A stretch of 64,000 nucleotides of DNA from Lelliottia amnigena (lineage in GTDB: Bacteria > Pseudomonadota > Gammaproteobacteria > Enterobacterales > Enterobacteriaceae). The notes beneath the pieces are model-generated. The model was given only the letters and a program-made list of their open reading frames with translations. It had not been told where the DNA came from and did not search any database. The stretch is from assembly GCA_900635465.1 (NCBI GenBank), contig LR134135.1, positions 806,001-870,000 on the forward strand, written 5' to 3'. Positions 54,906-64,000 of the stretch are shown one piece after another. Positions within the stretch are counted from its first letter, which is position 1. The number at the start of each line of letters is the position of its first letter. The position numbers and the translations under genes were made by a program.

Positions 54906-55202
54906 ATGAAAATAAAATCATTGTTAGCGGTGATTTTGGCTGCATGCTGGGTATTTAATATGGGTAGCGTCATGGCCAAGAGTCATTCAGTTTTAGACTC
55001 AGAGATTAAAGATAAGGTTATTGCCGAATCCATCGCCTCATATCCCGGCGTGTGTGCTTGCCCATTCAATCGTGCGAGGAATGGTAGTGCCTGTGGCAGG
55101 CGCAGCGCATGGAGCAAGGCCGGAGGCTACGCGCCACTCTGCTATAAAAATGAAGTTACGGATGACAGGGTCAAACAGTGGAGGGAGCAAAATAACAGTT
55201 AA
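54906..55202 (+). CDS. Small exported cysteine-rich protein
   Basis: 98 residues. Signal peptide MKIKSLLAVILAACWVFNMG then SVMAKSHS. The mature ~73 residues have a compact motif YPGVCACPFNRARNGSACG...GGYAPLCY with four cysteines, probably two disulphides in the periplasm. Related short proteins occur in other enteric bacteria, but I know no function. Own start, no clear ribosome site. Confidence 0.65.
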   Translation: MKIKSLLAVILAACWVFNMGSVMAKSHSVLDSEIKDKVIAESIASYPGVCACPFNRARNGSACGRRSAWSKAGGYAPLCYKNEVTDDRVKQWREQNNS

Positions 55203-55236
55203 TTAATATGCTCTTCACTGAATGGTAAATTTAAAA

Positions 55237-57021
55237 TTAACCCGGCTCCAGCATCCCGAAACTCACAATCCGCGAACGGCCCAGCTCTTTCGCACGATAC
55301 AGCGCGACGTCGGCCGCACGCAGCAGGTTGTCGCTCTGGACGTGTTCCGGGTAGCTGGCGATGCCAATCGACACGTCCACGGGACCGATTTCAGACAGCC
55401 CATAGCGCATTGAGAGGGTGTGAACGCCATTAAAAATCTCGGTTGCGCAGGCGTGAGCCGCCTCTTCATCAACGCCCGTCAGCAGCACCAGAAACTCCTC
55501 GCCGCCGTAACGGAACGCCACGCCATGGTCGTGAACGGCGCGTTGGACGATGGCCGCGACGTTTTTGATCACCTGATCGCCCGCCTCGTGACCGAACCTG
55601 TCGTTAATATTTTTAAAGTGATCAATGTCGATCATCAGGCAGCTCACCGGTTCTGCATTGCGCGTCGCCTGGCTCATTTGGGTACGCAACGTGTCTTCCA
55701 GATGGTGACGATTGCGCAGGCCGGTTAACGGATCATAGAGCGCTTTTTCGAGCAGGGCATCACGCAGACGTTGGTTCGCTAACGCGAGGCCAAGCGCTTC
55801 GGCCATCAGTTCCAGATAAGCGCGAGAAGGCGCCGTTTCTGGCGTGATGTTCTGGAAAGAGAGTAAACCAATCGCTTCTCCCTGGGCGATCAGCGGTACG
55901 CAAAGCGAGTGATTTGCACAGGTGTCCGGCAGATGGTAGCAGGCGATATCCGGCTCGCCGTTAACCGGTGGATGGCTCTGACCGCGACGTACAGCCCAGC
56001 ATTCGTCGGGGTGGAACGGGTCCTGTTTCCCCTCGGGCGAAAGCCATTGCGCGACGCAGCGCATCTGCCACGGATCGTGGTCGAGAATATAGAGCCGGCC
56101 GGCTATTCCCGGCGCGATATTGGGGGCAAAAAGCTGTGCGACGTTAATCACATCCTCGAAGTTCTCACAGCCCTGCAAACGCTGCGTCATGCGCGCCAGC
56201 AGCTCGCGGATCGCCCAGTCGGCGTCGCGCTCTTTTTCCAGACGCTGTCGTGCCAGTCCATTCTCACGAAAAATGCGGATCGCCTGCGCCATGTCACCAA
56301 TTTCGTCGATCTGGTTAAAGTTGGGCGTTTCAACCGCATAATCCTGGGAGGCCAGGCGATTCACCACGTCGCTCAGACGCACCACCGGTCGCAGCACGCG
56401 GCGTTTTAAGATGAAACCCAGCACAAACAGGAACAGCAGGGCCGTCACACCCACCATCACTTCGGACAACGTGCGTAACAGGCGTGACGTGTTGGTCGCT
56501 TGCTCGACGGCGTCCTGTGCACGACGATCGAGCATCAGGCGGAAATGGTCGATTTGGTCTTGCGCCCGCTCCAGCTCTTGTTCGTAAGGTTTGCCGTAAA
56601 GTAGCGCGAGGGCTTGCGACTGTTCACCGCGAGCCACCTGAGCTAACGCGGTCTGCTGTTCATCCTGAAGCGCATCGACAACCCGGAATCCTTCATGCAA
56701 AAGCGCCAGTTCATCATCCGTCGCGCCGTTGTCTTTCAGTTTTGCCAGACGATGCTCAACGGCCTTCAATAACTGCTCTTTTTGCTGATATTCCGCCAGC
56801 AGGTCCGGGTCTTGTTTGATCACGTACAGCCGCGCCAGATCCGAAAGCGACCAGATCTCGACGTCAACCTCTTCAGTGAGCTGGTCAAAAACCTGCCGCT
56901 GTTCTACCGCCTGCCGCTCAACATTATCTGCGTTTGACGCCATCAGCATCACCACGCCTGACACAATTGTCAGACACACCGTGGCACCGTAGGCCCAGTT
57001 CGTTATGGTCGCAATACGCAC
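55237..57021 (-). CDS. Diguanylate cyclase with periplasmic sensor, HAMP, GAF and GGDEF
   Basis: 594 residues. TM1 at about 9-28, a helical periplasmic sensor (29-188), TM2 at about 189-209, HAMP (about 212-265; RPVVRLSDVVNRLASQDYAV), a GAF-like domain (about 280-425), then GGDEF (about 430-590) with the active-site motif FRYGGEEF and DIDHFKNINDRFGHEAGD. The sequence before GGEEF reads VHDHGVAFRY, so the RxxD inhibitory site looks absent. It makes c-di-GMP in response to an unknown signal. Confidence 0.92.
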   Translation of the reverse strand: MRIATITNWAYGATVCLTIVSGVVMLMASNADNVERQAVEQRQVFDQLTEEVDVEIWSLSDLARLYVIKQDPDLLAEYQQKEQLLKAVEHRLAKLKDNGATDDELALLHEGFRVVDALQDEQQTALAQVARGEQSQALALLYGKPYEQELERAQDQIDHFRLMLDRRAQDAVEQATNTSRLLRTLSEVMVGVTALLFLFVLGFILKRRVLRPVVRLSDVVNRLASQDYAVETPNFNQIDEIGDMAQAIRIFRENGLARQRLEKERDADWAIRELLARMTQRLQGCENFEDVINVAQLFAPNIAPGIAGRLYILDHDPWQMRCVAQWLSPEGKQDPFHPDECWAVRRGQSHPPVNGEPDIACYHLPDTCANHSLCVPLIAQGEAIGLLSFQNITPETAPSRAYLELMAEALGLALANQRLRDALLEKALYDPLTGLRNRHHLEDTLRTQMSQATRNAEPVSCLMIDIDHFKNINDRFGHEAGDQVIKNVAAIVQRAVHDHGVAFRYGGEEFLVLLTGVDEEAAHACATEIFNGVHTLSMRYGLSEIGPVDVSIGIASYPEHVQSDNLLRAADVALYRAKELGRSRIVSFGMLEPG

Positions 57022-57090
57022 CTGTAGGATCCTTCTAGGCCATTTGTGGGATAGCTATTTTGAAATTATAGGAAACGCATGATTTCCGTG

Positions 57091-57118
57091 TAAAAAAAAG
57101 GCGGCCATTTGGCCGCCT
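57091..57118 (-). terminator. Terminator of the AI-2E family gene
   Basis: AGGCGGCC ATTT GGCCGCCT with a T run on the minus strand. Confidence 0.85.
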
Positions 57119-57142
57119 GGTCTGTTAAATATCGTCACGCTT

Positions 57143-58252
57143 TCACAAATCTGGAGGGTTTTTGCCTTCTTCAATAAAGGTTTCGTCGATTTCGTCCGAA
57201 TTGCCAGCATGGTCGCGTCCGGAAAGCAGATTCCAGCAGGCAATAAACAGGGCGGCGATCAGCGGGCCAATCACAAAGCCGTTAATGCCGTAAATTTCCA
57301 TCCCGCCCAGTGTCGAGATCAGGATCAGATAGTCCGGCATTTTGGTGTCTTTGCCGACCAGCAGCGGGCGCAGGATGTTATCCACCAGCCCCACGATGAT
57401 GACAAAGAAGCCGACAATGAAGAAGCCTTGCCAAAGCTGTTGCGTGGCAAACAGGAAGATAGCGGCAGGTACCCAGATAATCGCCGAGCCGATGGCCGGA
57501 ATTAACGACAGGAACGCCATCAGCGCGCCCCACAAAATACTGCCGTCGATACCGGCGATATAAAAGGCGATACCGCCCAAAATACCCTGCACGAGCGCCA
57601 CAACCACCGTGCCTTTAACCGTCGCGCGGGAGACGGCGGCAAATTTCGCGAACAGATGCTGCTTAACAAAATCGGACAGCGGCAGGGAATCAAGAATCTG
57701 ACGCACCAGATATGGCCCGTCTTTGAGCAGGAAAAACAGCAAGTAAATCATGATGCCGAAGCTAATCGCAAAGCCGAACGTGCCCTTGCCGATCAAGAAG
57801 GCGCTGCCCGCCAGATACTGTCCGCCTTTTAAGGCAGCATCAGAGAGTTTTTGCTGGATTTGCGTGGCATTATCCAAATTGTGATCGACAAGGAAATTCC
57901 GTGCCCAGTCCGGCAGGTGTGTAAACAGGCTTGCCACCACTTCCGGGAATTGGGAATTCGTATGCTGGAGCTTGGTGTAAACCACGTTCAGCTCAATGGC
58001 GAGCGACGAGAGAATCACGATCAGCGGTGTAAACACGATCAGGCAGATAATGCCCAGCGTCAGTAGCGATGCCAGCCCGTTACGTTCCCCCAGTAGACTG
58101 CGCACTTTGTTCTTCACCGGATGGAAGATGACGGCCAGTATCGACGCCCAGAAAACGGCCGAAAAGTAGGGGGCCAGTATGTCAAAGAAAGCCAGCGAAA
58201 CGATGACGAGAATCAGAATGAAGAAACCTTTGGTAAGTCCTTTAAAGCGCAT
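57143..58252 (-). CDS. AI-2E transporter family (PerM/YdiK-type) membrane protein
   Basis: 369 residues, 7-8 membrane spans, with the family's conserved VALVQGILGGIAFYIAGIDG and VDNILRPLLVGKDTKMPDYLILIS. Members export small solutes (AI-2, ions) or act as Na+/H+ antiporters; this one's substrate is unknown. ATG 58252 has AGGA 7 bases upstream; a GTG at 58279 is in frame. Confidence 0.88.
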   Translation of the reverse strand: MRFKGLTKGFFILILVIVSLAFFDILAPYFSAVFWASILAVIFHPVKNKVRSLLGERNGLASLLTLGIICLIVFTPLIVILSSLAIELNVVYTKLQHTNSQFPEVVASLFTHLPDWARNFLVDHNLDNATQIQQKLSDAALKGGQYLAGSAFLIGKGTFGFAISFGIMIYLLFFLLKDGPYLVRQILDSLPLSDFVKQHLFAKFAAVSRATVKGTVVVALVQGILGGIAFYIAGIDGSILWGALMAFLSLIPAIGSAIIWVPAAIFLFATQQLWQGFFIVGFFVIIVGLVDNILRPLLVGKDTKMPDYLILISTLGGMEIYGINGFVIGPLIAALFIACWNLLSGRDHAGNSDEIDETFIEEGKNPPDL

Positions 58253-58507
58253 GAGCCAGTCCTGGTAACGTAGAATCACCGTCGACTATAGAACCCTTTA
58301 GCGGATTTACCAATTTTGTAATCAGGATCACACTGTTTGGATCACCCTCTCTACGCTGTTGTCGGACGCCCCGCACGTGTGAATCCCGAAGACGCAGGGG
58401 CAATCACACCTTTCTGTATGAGACAGCGCAATGGGTTCCCACTTTCGACTGACCGAAAATGCCCTCCGTCCGCGCCATGATCTCAGTATCGGCTTATGGA
58501 GGTGCTT

Positions 58508-58597
58508 ATGGCCTGGCGACCAATTCTCTACGTGATCATGACAAACCAACCCCGACTCAGCGCCCGCCGTGCGCGGCTACGTTTGGTGCGCGGCTAG
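58508..58597 (+). CDS. Possible 29-residue leader peptide upstream of mmuP
   Basis: A small frame with a strong ribosome site (GGAGGT 4 bases before ATG) encodes MAWRPILYVIMTNQPRL and then a very Arg-rich tail ending RLRLVRG. It stops 72 bases before mmuP. Upstream (58350-58500) there are inverted repeats (GTGTGA...TCACAC; TTTCG ACTGA CCGAAA). It may be a translated attenuator or an independent small protein; I know no family. Confidence 0.4.
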   Translation: MAWRPILYVIMTNQPRLSARRARLRLVRG

Positions 58598-58635
58598 CTT
58601 TTTGTTAACAATCGCGGTATAACAAAACCTTCTTT

Positions 58636-58667
58636 GGATGTTTAGATGTCCATACGTTTAGAAGGTA
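58636..58667 (+). promoter_or_regulatory. Tandem MetJ boxes before mmuP
   Basis: Four 8-mers in register: GGATGTTT, AGATGTCC, ATACGTTT, AGAAGGTA. The middle two match AGACGTCT in 6 of 8 positions. They run up to 2 bases before the mmuP ATG, so MetJ would block its transcription or initiation when S-adenosylmethionine is high. Confidence 0.72.
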
Positions 58668-58669
58668 AT

Positions 58670-60070
58670 ATGCAAACAGAACACGACAATGGGCAGCTAA
58701 AGCGCACCATGAAAACGCGTCACCTGATTATGTTGTCGCTGGGTGGCGTGATTGGCACAGGGCTATTCTTTAATACGGGTTACATCATTTCCACGACCGG
58801 TGCGGCGGGCACGCTTCTGGCGTATCTGATCGGCGCGCTGGTGGTCTGGCTGGTGATGCAGTGTCTGGGCGAGCTTTCCGTCGCGATGCCGGAAACCGGG
58901 GCATTTCATGTCTACGCCACGCGCTATCTGGGGCCAGCAACGGGCTATACCGTCGCGTGGCTTTACTGGCTCACCTGGACCGTTGCGCTCGGCTCAAGCT
59001 TTACCGCCGCCGGATTCTGCATGCAGTACTGGTTCCCGCAGGTGCCCGTTTGGGTGTGGTGCGTGGTGTTCTGCGCGGTGATTTTTGCCCTCAATGTCAT
59101 CTCGACGCGTTTCTTCGCCGAAGGCGAATTCTGGTTCTCGCTGGTGAAAGTCATCACCATCATCGCCTTTATTATCCTGGGCGGAGCAGCGATCTTCGGC
59201 TTTATCCCGATGCAGGACGGTTCACCTGCGCCGGGCTTATCCAATATCACCGCCGAAGGCTGGTTCCCCCACGGTGGCCTGCCGATTCTGATGACGATGG
59301 TGGCGGTGAACTTCGCGTTCTCCGGTACCGAGCTGATTGGCATCGCTGCGGGTGAAACGGAGAATCCGCATAAAGTCATCCCGGTGGCGATCCGCACCAC
59401 GATTGCGCGCCTGATCCTGTTCTTCATTGGCACCGTTTTTGTACTGGCGGCGCTGATCCCGATGCAGCAGGCCGGCGTGGAGAAAAGCCCGTTCGTGCTG
59501 GTGTTCGAGAAAGTCGGCATTCCCTATGCAGCCGACATTTTTAACTTCGTGATCCTGACGGCCATTCTGTCGGCGGCGAACTCCGGGCTGTATGCCTCGG
59601 GTCGCATGCTGTGGTCGCTCTCGAATGAGAAAACGCTGCCGCGCTGTTTTGCCCGCGTGAATAAAAACGGCGTGCCGCTGACGGCGATCTCGGTGTCGAT
59701 TCTGGGCGGCGTGTTGGCGCTGTTCTCAAGCGTGATCGCCCCGGATACGGTGTTTGTCGCGCTGTCGGCGATTTCGGGATTTGCGGTGGTGGCGGTGTGG
59801 ATAAGCATCTGCGCCTCGCACTTTATGTTCCGCCGCCGTCACCTCCAGGCGGGCAAACCGCTGACGGATTTACAGTATCGTGCCCCGTGGTATCCGCTGG
59901 TGCCGGTATTGGGATTTGTCCTGTGCGTGATGGCCTGCGTCGGTCTGGCCTTTGATCCGAGCCAGCGCATTGCGCTTTACTGCGGAATTCCGTTTGTCGC
60001 CCTGTGTTATGGTGCGTATTACCTCACCCAAAATCTTAAAAAGCAGGAGCCTGAACATGTCGCTGAATAA
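58670..60070 (+). CDS. mmuP: S-methylmethionine permease MmuP
   Basis: 466 residues, amino-acid/polyamine (APC) family with 12 membrane spans ([37 protein letters not shown]). It takes up S-methylmethionine for MmuM. ATG 58670 is chosen because AAGGT precedes it and the MetJ boxes then lie outside the gene; an ATG at 58646 would put two MetJ boxes inside the coding region. It overlaps mmuM by 14 bases. Confidence 0.93.
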   Translation: MQTEHDNGQLKRTMKTRHLIMLSLGGVIGTGLFFNTGYIISTTGAAGTLLAYLIGALVVWLVMQCLGELSVAMPETGAFHVYATRYLGPATGYTVAWLYWLTWTVALGSSFTAAGFCMQYWFPQVPVWVWCVVFCAVIFALNVISTRFFAEGEFWFSLVKVITIIAFIILGGAAIFGFIPMQDGSPAPGLSNITAEGWFPHGGLPILMTMVAVNFAFSGTELIGIAAGETENPHKVIPVAIRTTIARLILFFIGTVFVLAALIPMQQAGVEKSPFVLVFEKVGIPYAADIFNFVILTAILSAANSGLYASGRMLWSLSNEKTLPRCFARVNKNGVPLTAISVSILGGVLALFSSVIAPDTVFVALSAISGFAVVAVWISICASHFMFRRRHLQAGKPLTDLQYRAPWYPLVPVLGFVLCVMACVGLAFDPSQRIALYCGIPFVALCYGAYYLTQNLKKQEPEHVAE

Positions 60071-60992
60071 TCCGCTTACCGCCCTCCTTGAGAAACAGCC
60101 GTTTATCGTGCTGGACGGCGCAATGGCGACGGAGCTTGAAGCGCGCGGGTGTAACCTGGCTGATAGCTTATGGTCGGCAAAAGTGCTGGTCGAAAACCCG
60201 GAGCTGATCCGTGACGTGCACCTGGACTATTTCCGCGCGGGTGCACAGGTGGCAATCACCGCCAGCTATCAGGCCACGCCGGCGGGCTTTGCCGCACGCG
60301 GTCTGGATGAGGCGCAGTCGCGTGCGCTAATAGGTAAAAGCGTCGAACTGGCGCGTAAAGCTCGCGAAGCGTATCTGGCTGAAAACGCGCACGCGGGCAC
60401 GCTGCTGGTCGCCGGTTCCGTCGGGCCTTACGGCGCGTATCTGGCGGACGGGTCTGAGTATCGCGGGGATTACGTGCGCAGTGCGCAAGAATTTACCGAA
60501 TTTCACCGCCCGCGCGTAGAAGCGCTGCTGGATGCGGGAGCTGACTTACTGGCCTGCGAAACGCTGCCGTCATTTGCCGAGATCAAAGCCCTGGCGGTGT
60601 TGCTGAGTGAATATCCCCGTGCTCGGGCGTGGTTCTCGTTTACCCTGAGTGACAGCGAGCACCTCAGCGATGGCACGCCGCTACGTGACGTTGTTGCCGC
60701 CCTGGCGGATTATCCGCACGTTGTCGCGCTGGGCATCAACTGTATCGCGCTGGAAAACACCCCTGCAGCGCTTGCGCATCTGCACAGCCTGACTGCGCTG
60801 CCGCTGGTGGTCTATCCGAATTCCGGCGAGCACTATGACGCAGTGAGCAAAACCTGGCACCACCACGGCGAAGCTTGCGAAACGCTGTCGGGGTATCTAC
60901 CGAAGTGGCTGGCGTCAGGGGCAAAGCTGATTGGCGGATGCTGTCGCACCACGCCGAAAGATATTACGGAGCTGAACGCGCAGCGCGGATGA
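60057..60992 (+). CDS. mmuM: Homocysteine S-methyltransferase MmuM
   Basis: 311 residues. It transfers a methyl from S-methylmethionine (or AdoMet) to homocysteine, giving methionine. N-terminal [19 protein letters not shown], the zinc-binding Cys in [11 protein letters not shown] and the C-terminal pair in [13 protein letters not shown]. The ATG lies within the mmuP end (CATGTCGCTGAATAA), so the two are coupled. Confidence 0.95.
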   Translation: MSLNNPLTALLEKQPFIVLDGAMATELEARGCNLADSLWSAKVLVENPELIRDVHLDYFRAGAQVAITASYQATPAGFAARGLDEAQSRALIGKSVELARKAREAYLAENAHAGTLLVAGSVGPYGAYLADGSEYRGDYVRSAQEFTEFHRPRVEALLDAGADLLACETLPSFAEIKALAVLLSEYPRARAWFSFTLSDSEHLSDGTPLRDVVAALADYPHVVALGINCIALENTPAALAHLHSLTALPLVVYPNSGEHYDAVSKTWHHHGEACETLSGYLPKWLASGAKLIGGCCRTTPKDITELNAQRG

Positions 60993-61002
60993 GTGCGAGC
61001 CT

Positions 61003-61039
61003 GATATCATCACCCCAACCCTCTCCCAATGGGAGAGGG
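61003..61039 (-). repeat. Dispersed CCCTCTCCC-type palindromic repeat, second copy
   Basis: Reverse complement of the copy at 37110-37146 with a few changes: hairpin CCCTCTCCC ATT GGGAGAGGG, then TTGGGGTGATGATATC. Confidence 0.75.
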
Positions 61040-61052
61040 TAGACACTAAATG

Positions 61053-61080
61053 CGGCAACGGGCGTTGCCGTTTTGTTTTT
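61053..61080 (+). terminator. mmuM terminator
   Basis: CGGCAACG GG CGTTGCCG followed by TTTTGTTTTT. Confidence 0.88.
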
Positions 61081-61082
61081 AA

Positions 61083-62129
61083 CTATGCGGCATCCGCCAG
61101 CACAAACATTCCGTAGGGGTGGATTTCGAGGTAATAATTATCGCCTTCGTTCGGCTGTAGGCGTGTGGCGTTCACCTGCAACAAAATCTCCTGGCCGTGC
61201 CAGTTCACAATCACCTCATATTGCGGTCCCATGTACGCCACATGGCGAATCACGCAGCGCTGGCTCTCTTCGCCGTGCTCGCTCAGGGTGATCGCTTCCG
61301 GGCGCACACCGACCGATCCCGCTCCCTCGCGGGCAAAATGCAGTGGGCGCGGCAAGCGGTAGCCGTGGATCTCGACAAAATCCTCGCTAAAGCGTGCCGG
61401 GAACAGGTTGGCGTCGCCCATAAAGCTCGCCATAAAGCGCGATGCGGGCTGGCGATACAGATCCTGCGGCGAGCCAATCTGCATAATGTTGCCTTTGTTC
61501 ATCACCAGCACGGTGTCGGACACCGCAAACGCCTCGCTCTGATCGTGGGTCACGTACAGCGACGTGATGTTGAACTGCTTTTGTAGCTCGCGAATTTTGT
61601 CGCGCATGCTGCGCCTCAGGTTGGCGTCGAGGTTACTCAGCGGCTCATCGAACAGCAGCACTTTCGGTTTGAGGATCAGCGCACGCGCCAGCGCCACGCG
61701 CTGCTGCTGTCCGCCAGAGATCTGGTCGACGTAGCGGTCTTCAAAGCCGTCCAGATCCACCATCGCCAGCGCTTCTTTGACGCGGGTTTTCATGTCACTG
61801 CGCGATACGCCAAGCATTTTCAGGCCGTAGCCCACGTTCTCGCCCAGCGACATGTGCGGGAACAGGGCGTAAGACTGGAACACCATGCAGATATCACGCT
61901 GCTGAATGGAACGATGCGTGACGTCTTCGCCGTCAATTAAAATCTGCCCCTCGGTGGGTTTTTCAAGCCCCGCGACCAGACGCAGCACCGTGGTTTTGCC
62001 GCAGCCCGACGGGCCGAGCAGCGTCACCATCTGCCCCTGCGGAATCGCAAGATTGATATTCTCGATAACGGTGTTGTTGCCAAAGCGCTTGGTGACATTG
62101 CGCAATTCAACGAAATGTTTTTGAGTCAT
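61083..62129 (-). CDS. afuC: Ferric-type ABC transporter ATP-binding protein AfuC/FbpC
   Basis: About 348 residues, from ATG 62129 ([17 protein letters not shown]). Walker [10 protein letters not shown], signature ISGGQQQR, Walker [13 protein letters not shown] and the C-terminal TOBE regulatory domain ([13 protein letters not shown]). An in-frame start at 62177 would lie inside the afuB end and is not expected. Close to E. coli AfuC. Actinobacillus AfuABC imports hexose phosphates, so substrate assignment by name alone is uncertain. Confidence 0.9.
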   Translation of the reverse strand: MTQKHFVELRNVTKRFGNNTVIENINLAIPQGQMVTLLGPSGCGKTTVLRLVAGLEKPTEGQILIDGEDVTHRSIQQRDICMVFQSYALFPHMSLGENVGYGLKMLGVSRSDMKTRVKEALAMVDLDGFEDRYVDQISGGQQQRVALARALILKPKVLLFDEPLSNLDANLRRSMRDKIRELQKQFNITSLYVTHDQSEAFAVSDTVLVMNKGNIMQIGSPQDLYRQPASRFMASFMGDANLFPARFSEDFVEIHGYRLPRPLHFAREGAGSVGVRPEAITLSEHGEESQRCVIRHVAYMGPQYEVIVNWHGQEILLQVNATRLQPNEGDNYYLEIHPYGMFVLADAA

Positions 62130-62133
62130 AGTG

Positions 62134-64000
62134 TTACGCCTGGTTTTTGGCTTTTGAACGGGAGGTACGAGATTCACCGATCAGCCAGTCAAAGAGGAAA
62201 ATGATCGCCAGCATGACCACAATCAGGATCGAGCCGTAGGCAATCGCCACGCCGTATTCGCCGTCTTCCACGCGGTTCAGAATGTAGGCTGTTGCCACGC
62301 GGGTATCCGGCGTGACGAGGAACACAATGGCGCTAACGGTGGTAATGGCGCGCACAAAGCTGTAAATCAGCGCCGACAGAATCGCCGGGCGCAGCAGCGG
62401 CAGCAGGATATGCGTGATGGTCCGGAAGCTCCCGGCGCGCAGGCTGAGCGACGCTTCATCCAGCGATTTATCGATCTGGCCGAGCCCCGCGATCCCGGCG
62501 CGAATGCCCACCGGCACGTTACGCATCACCATTGAGATAATCACAATCGCAGCCGTTCCCGTGAGGTAAACCGGCGCGCTGTTAAAGGCCAGAATGTACG
62601 ACACGCCCGCCACGGTGCCTGGCACGGCAAAGCACAGCATGGTGGTGAACTCGATAGTCTTTTTGCCACGGAACTGCTGGCGCACGACCACCCAGGCGAT
62701 CAGCAGACCAAAGCCCGCGGTGATCGGTGCGGCGATCCCGGCGTACAGCAGCGTATCGAGCAGTGAAGGCCACGCGCCGTCGCTCATGCCCTGGCCGAAC
62801 AACTTGATAAAGTTATCCAGCGTCAGGGTGTAATCCACGCCCCAGTTCACCGTAAAGCTGCCGTAGAAAATGCTGCCGTAAAGCAGGGCGTTAAACGCGA
62901 TCCAGACGGTTAACAGCGCCACCACGGCCCAGACCAGTGTCACCGGCAGCGGCTGCACGTCGCCACGGTAGGATTTGCCGGATACGGTTACGTAAGACCG
63001 CTTGCCGATCCACATGTACTGAATGCAGAACACCAGCAGCGAGAAGACCAGCAGGAACGCGCCGAGCGTACTGGCCGCCTGATAATCCAACTGCGACCCG
63101 GTGATGTAGAAGTAGATTTGCGTGGCGAGTACGTCGAAGTTGCCGCCCAGCACCAGCGGGTTACTGAAGTCGGCCAGCGACTGCACGATAACAATCAGGA
63201 AGGCGTTTGCCAGCGCGGGTTTCAGCAACGGCACAAACACACCGTTAAAGGTCTGCCAGCGGCTGGCGCGCAGGGTATACGACGCCTCTTCCAGCGACGG
63301 ATGAATCGTCTTGATGGCTCCGTCGAGGATCATGAACGCCATCGGCGTAAAGGCCAGCACCTGCGCCAGCCAGATACCGGTAAACCCGTACAGCCAGTTA
63401 GTGTTGGTCAGGCCAAACCAGTCCACCATCAGCTCGGTAATGTAGCCGGAGCGGCCCATCATCAGCGTCACGCCCAGCCCCACCACGAACGGCGGGGTGA
63501 CGATCGGCAGAATCGAGAAGATACGCCCAATAATGGCGCTGCGTCTGGCGATGCGGGTGGTGTAAATAGCCAGCACCAACCCAAAGAACGTACAGCCGAT
63601 ACCGACGGCAATCGACAGCACAATCGAGTTGATAATGACCTGTACGATATGCGCCTGCGACAGCACCGTCATAAAGGCCAGCGGCGCAAATTCGCCCGTA
63701 TCGGTGGTGAACATCGGAATGAAAATGGCGATGCTCGGCCAGACGATAAAGATGCCGATCAGCGCGACGATGGTTATCAGCGAGGCAATCACAAAGCGGT
63801 CGCCGCCCAGCCACTCGAGTCGCGTCAGCGCCAGCGTCATGATCGCCCCAAGTGCGACGAACAGCACGATAGACGCGTAGCCTAACCCGCGTCCTTCGAC
63901 CGTGGCGCTGATGACGATAAACGCCATGCACAGCAGCGCCCATCCCGCATCAATATAATGACGGCTAATCTGCTCGCGTTTCGCTTCACTGAACGGACGC
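62134..64000 (-). CDS. afuB: AfuB-type ABC transporter permease, C-terminal part
   Basis: The frame is open from the window's right edge ([16 protein letters not shown]...) to 62134, giving 622 codons; the 5' end lies outside. This is a fused double permease with two EAA loops ([20 protein letters not shown] and [20 protein letters not shown]), as in FbpB/AfuB. It lies 5 bases upstream of the afuC start on the minus strand. The binding protein AfuA should lie beyond the window. Confidence 0.92.
   Translation of the reverse strand, partial: RPFSEAKREQISRHYIDAGWALLCMAFIVISATVEGRGLGYASIVLFVALGAIMTLALTRLEWLGGDRFVIASLITIVALIGIFIVWPSIAIFIPMFTTDTGEFAPLAFMTVLSQAHIVQVIINSIVLSIAVGIGCTFFGLVLAIYTTRIARRSAIIGRIFSILPIVTPPFVVGLGVTLMMGRSGYITELMVDWFGLTNTNWLYGFTGIWLAQVLAFTPMAFMILDGAIKTIHPSLEEASYTLRASRWQTFNGVFVPLLKPALANAFLIVIVQSLADFSNPLVLGGNFDVLATQIYFYITGSQLDYQAASTLGAFLLVFSLLVFCIQYMWIGKRSYVTVSGKSYRGDVQPLPVTLVWAVVALLTVWIAFNALLYGSIFYGSFTVNWGVDYTLTLDNFIKLFGQGMSDGAWPSLLDTLLYAGIAAPITAGFGLLIAWVVVRQQFRGKKTIEFTTMLCFAVPGTVAGVSYILAFNSAPVYLTGTAAIVIISMVMRNVPVGIRAGIAGLGQIDKSLDEASLSLRAGSFRTITHILLPLLRPAILSALIYSFVRAITTVSAIVFLVTPDTRVATAYILNRVEDGEYGVAIAYGSILIVVMLAIIFLFDWLIGESRTSRSKAKNQA

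Noticed and set aside
58328..58549. 73-codon minus-strand frame
   Set aside because: It is antisense to the better-supported 29-codon leader and its dyads, with no ribosome site.
63118..63885. 255-codon plus-strand frame
   Set aside because: It is antisense to afuB, is made of His/Arg/Gln-rich sequence typical of a GC-rich shadow, and lacks family likeness.

Overview
The window comes from the chromosome of an enteric gamma-proteobacterium (Enterobacteriaceae, not E. coli itself). The gene order follows the E. coli 4.5-6 min region: yaeQ-arfB-nlpE-proS-trmO-rcsF-metQIN-gmhB-rrnH-aspU-yafC-yafD-yafE-mltD-gloB-yafS-rnhA/dnaQ-aspV-yafV-fadE-gmhA-yafJ-yafK-dinB-pepD-gpt-frsA-crl-phoE-proBA-thrW, then mmuPM and afuBC. 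The 16S signature regions look like the Enterobacter/Lelliottia/Kluyvera/Citrobacter group; I cannot fix the genus by eye. Several genes found here in E. coli are absent: yaeF, dkgB, yafT, ivy, and yafN-yafO-yafP-prfH.

Layout. 1-7.85 kb: ribosome rescue (arfB), envelope stress lipoproteins (nlpE, rcsF), prolyl-tRNA synthetase, a tRNA methylase, methionine import (metNIQ) and gmhB. 7.9-13.6 kb: a complete rRNA operon (P1/P2, 16S, tRNA-Ile, tRNA-Ala, 23S, 5S, tRNA-Asp, terminator). 13.9-21.2 kb: conserved housekeeping genes ending in aspV. 21.6-29.4 kb: an inserted operon, GntR regulator - two ABC ATPases - binding protein - two permeases - cytoplasmic gamma-glutamyltransferase-family enzyme, which reads as uptake and hydrolysis of a small amide or peptide. 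29.8-46.4 kb: yafV to thrW, with two inverted ERIC repeats around gmhA and an orphan pilin-like gene between crl and phoE. 46.4-51.3 kb: a thrW-associated island with a P4-type integrase and a very AT-rich three-gene cassette. The cassette encodes an Mrr-like nuclease with a C-terminal domain, a small middle component, and a Rad50/SMC-like ATPase. I read it as an ABC-three-component (ABC-3C) conflict system. 51.4-58.3 kb: accessory genes (alpha/beta hydrolase, POT peptide transporter, methyltransferase, small exported protein, diguanylate cyclase, AI-2E family membrane protein). 58.5-64 kb: mmuPM with MetJ boxes, and afuC with a partial afuB.

Sequence quality matters here. Many well-known genes are broken by one-base indels, mostly in homopolymers: proS, metN, gloB, a permease, fadE, three in dinB, about a dozen in pepD, gpt, the integrase, and two of the three ABC-3C genes. 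Fifteen or so of these fall within 36.2-39.1 kb. The proteins are otherwise intact and conserved on both sides of each indel, so I treat most as consensus errors rather than real pseudogenes.

Regulation that can be read directly: MetJ boxes before metN and mmuP, a LexA box before dinB, a Pho box before phoE, a FadR-like site before fadE, rrn P1/P2 and boxA, and a perfect inverted repeat before the GntR gene.
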